A stretch of DNA of 64,000 nucleotides from assembly GCA_023053545.1 (NCBI GenBank), contig JAKZAN010000005.1:7192001-7256000 (forward strand). The letters run 5' to 3'. This document shows, piece after piece, positions 62,328 through 64,000 of the stretch. This DNA is from Lepidurus packardi. Taxonomy: Eukaryota > Arthropoda > Branchiopoda > Notostraca > Triopsidae. The notes below the pieces were generated by a model. That model searched no databases. It was not told where the DNA came from and saw only the letters and a program-made list of their open reading frames with translations. Made by a program: the position numbers and the translations under genes. Numbering within the stretch: position 1 is the first letter of the stretch; each line of letters begins with the position of its first letter.

Positions 62328-62712
62328 GCAGAGATTATATAATTCTGGGCCCAAAAAATATCAATCATGTATAGCTGTCGGTAACAGAAAAGGTGCTCTA
62401 TCGTCTTATACTTTGCATCACTCCATACATTCTTTAGTGAGATAGTCCGAGAAGACAAAGAGGTCCTATGTACGCAAGACTAGAGTGATTGCGATCATTA
62501 CATGTTCATCTAATTTTAATCCATTAGAAGGATTCCAGAAAGAAGCCATATGCAAACCGTTTTTTCTTCTTGGGGGTCTTCGCTCATCCCGAAGGTATTA
62601 CATTCAAGTATTGTGTAGATTATACCGAAAACAGTTTCTGTCAATAGTAAGCTTGGCACACATTTTTCTATAATTATTTTTGCAAACATGGCATATGGTT
62701 TTCTACTTAGAC

Positions 62713-63894
62713 TTAACAACAGCTTTTCTTAAGCGGATCATCTCCAGTTTTGGCGTCCAATGCTAACTTATCAGCATCTGTAGATTCTTCGGAATTCCAG
62801 CGGTCGTTGGCAAGAATCTGTAGACACATTGTTAAAAGAAAAGGCCGATTTCTTGAAAAAAGGAACTAAGATTGTCTCACCTTGGAAATTAAGAATTTTG
62901 CAGCATCTTCGATATTGATGTTATCTTTCGCTGACGTCTCGAACCAACCAGCGAAGCCTTGTTCTTTACAAAATTCATCCATTTTGTGTGAATTTTGCAC
63001 GAGACCTTCTTTCGGCTGATCGCACTGGAATTAAAAAGTCATTTTTGTCATAAACTTCACAAGTTCATTATAAACTAAAAGTTCATACTTTGTTAGCTAG
63101 TAGAACGCAAGGGATGGGGCTGCCATCCGCTAACTGGACTTTCGAGTCCAAATCTTGTTTCCATTTGGTAATTGCTTCGAAGGTGGCATTACGCGTGACA
63201 TCAAAGACAATGAAAGCTCCTACAGCTTCTTTGTAGTAAACTCGCGTCATGTTCCCAAACCTTTCTTGCCCTACGAAACAAAGGATTCTTAACGTATACG
63301 GTTTAAAACATGCAAGCTTGTATACCTGCTATATCCCATAACTGAAGCCTTATCAAGGTATTGGGGTCCCAATGGATGACTTTCAAAGCAAAATCCACGC
63401 CTATAGTAGCGCGGTAGTGTTGAGAGAAAAACTGGTGAACGTAACGCTTGATGATGGAAGTTTTCCCTGTCCCCAACTCGCCTATCACCAGGACTTTGTA
63501 TAAATATTCGCGCCTTTCTCCAGAAACCTATGAAGTCGAGGGCAAAAGACAAAAACAAAAGAGATTCATGACCCTAATTAGTCCCCCTTGTCAAAAAGCC
63601 ATGGGATTAAGAGCAACGCTACGACCAAACCCGCGAAGGCGAGAGGGAAAGTCAAGTTGTTTAAAAGGAAAAGGTTGTATCCCTTTTCTGTATACTGTTC
63701 CAAAGTGAGTCACTTCAGGATAGCACAGCAACATCTTATCAGCATAAGTCTACGATTAACCCGCTCTGCCTTGCCTGCAAGCGTCAAACTATTTTCTTGA
63801 TCTTTTAACAAAAACCATTTACCCCTCGTATAATCCCATTGTCTGCATCTCGGCGTATGGGGGCCACGACAGCGCGCCTTACTGGACTAGTCAT
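62713..63894 (-). CDS. Rab32: Rab32-family small GTPase
   Basis: GTPase of the Rab32/Rab38 group (Drosophila lightoid), acting in the biogenesis of lysosome-related organelles. Exons: 63894-63823, 63527-63326, 63270-63089, 63024-62881, 62817-62713 (705 nt, 234 aa). P-loop GELGTGKTS; switch I around YRATIGVDFALK; switch II DIAGQERFGNMTRVYY, where Ile replaces the usual Thr of DTAGQ, a mark of the Rab32/38 group. The base-binding motifs are NKCD and ETSAKD. The C-terminus KKSCC supplies two Cys for geranylgeranylation. The 24-residue N-terminal extension before the G domain (MTSPVRRAVVAPIRRD) is basic and on its own exon. The start was chosen as the ATG of that exon; an earlier start cannot be excluded because only ~100 bp remain in the window. 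Confidence 0.95.
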
Positions 63895-64000
63895 TTTGGA
63901 CCACGAAGCAAGTGGCAATGAATGAGATCCAACTTAAATGCTCCGTCACGTGGGACGTTCGACCCTTTCTTGACGAGTTTTAAGAGTAAAGACACAGATC
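63895..64000. other. Rab32 upstream region (window edge)
   Basis: About 100 bp before the Rab32 ATG on the minus strand, presumably 5' UTR or promoter. Nothing else is visible. Confidence 0.5.

Larger units (their letters stand above)
62165..62712. other. Convergent 3' UTR region (SLC25A32 / Rab32)
   Basis: Contains opposed poly(A) signals: AATAAA at 62287-62292 for the plus-strand gene and TTTATT (AATAAA on minus) at 62322-62327 for Rab32. About 390 bp between the minus signal and the Rab32 stop are its 3' UTR. Confidence 0.55.

Overview
The window looks like nuclear DNA from an arthropod, most likely a branchiopod crustacean such as Daphnia. All identified genes are animal genes split by spliceosomal introns. 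Many introns are only 50-80 nt long, the stoned locus has its arthropod-type two-cistron layout, and there are no prokaryotic features. The species is inferred from gene content, not proven. Exon limits were read by hand from GT/GC...AG signals, reading-frame phase and protein-family similarity. Each spliced model below sums to a whole number of codons.

Layout. 1-33391 (+): one very long gene, the ARID3-family regulator dead ringer/retained (retn). It has nine coding exons (654 aa) spread over about 32 kb. Its introns hold most of the repeat content: tandem duplications, two foldback (MITE-like) elements, a short telomere-like TTAGG stretch, a decayed pogo/Tigger transposase and G/C homopolymers. 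35663-37198 (-): an intronless gene for a Thr/Pro/Ser-rich secreted protein of unknown function. 38822-40943 (+): Akt/PKB kinase, complete (520 aa). 41836-44544 (-): an uncharacterised Ser-rich 861-aa protein. 45616-51476 (-): the stoned locus, with stonedA (662 aa) and stonedB/stonin (1096 aa) in one apparent transcript. 52299-55298 (+): SEL1L/HRD3, an ERAD adaptor (801 aa). 55805-59267 (+): STARD3/MLN64 (about 485 aa), with an apparent internal promoter giving a START-only form. 60277-62164 (+): the mitochondrial folate/FAD carrier SLC25A32, with two alternative 3' ends. 62713-63894 (-): Rab32 (234 aa).

From 35 kb onward the genes are densely packed and mostly share intergenic spaces. Head-to-head pairs are the secreted protein with Akt, and stoned with SEL1L. 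Tail-to-tail pairs are retn with the secreted protein, Akt with the 861-aa gene, and SLC25A32 with Rab32. Several genes act in membrane traffic or organelle biology (stoned, SEL1L, STARD3, Rab32, SLC25A32), but nothing in the sequence shows them to be co-regulated.

The most interesting point is stoned. The stonedA ORF has no internal in-frame ATG over 662 codons and few out-of-frame ATGs. It is followed after 18 nt by the stonedB ATG in the same reading frame, with one TAA between them. Next come the duplicated terminal exon of SLC25A32 and the internal first exon of STARD3.
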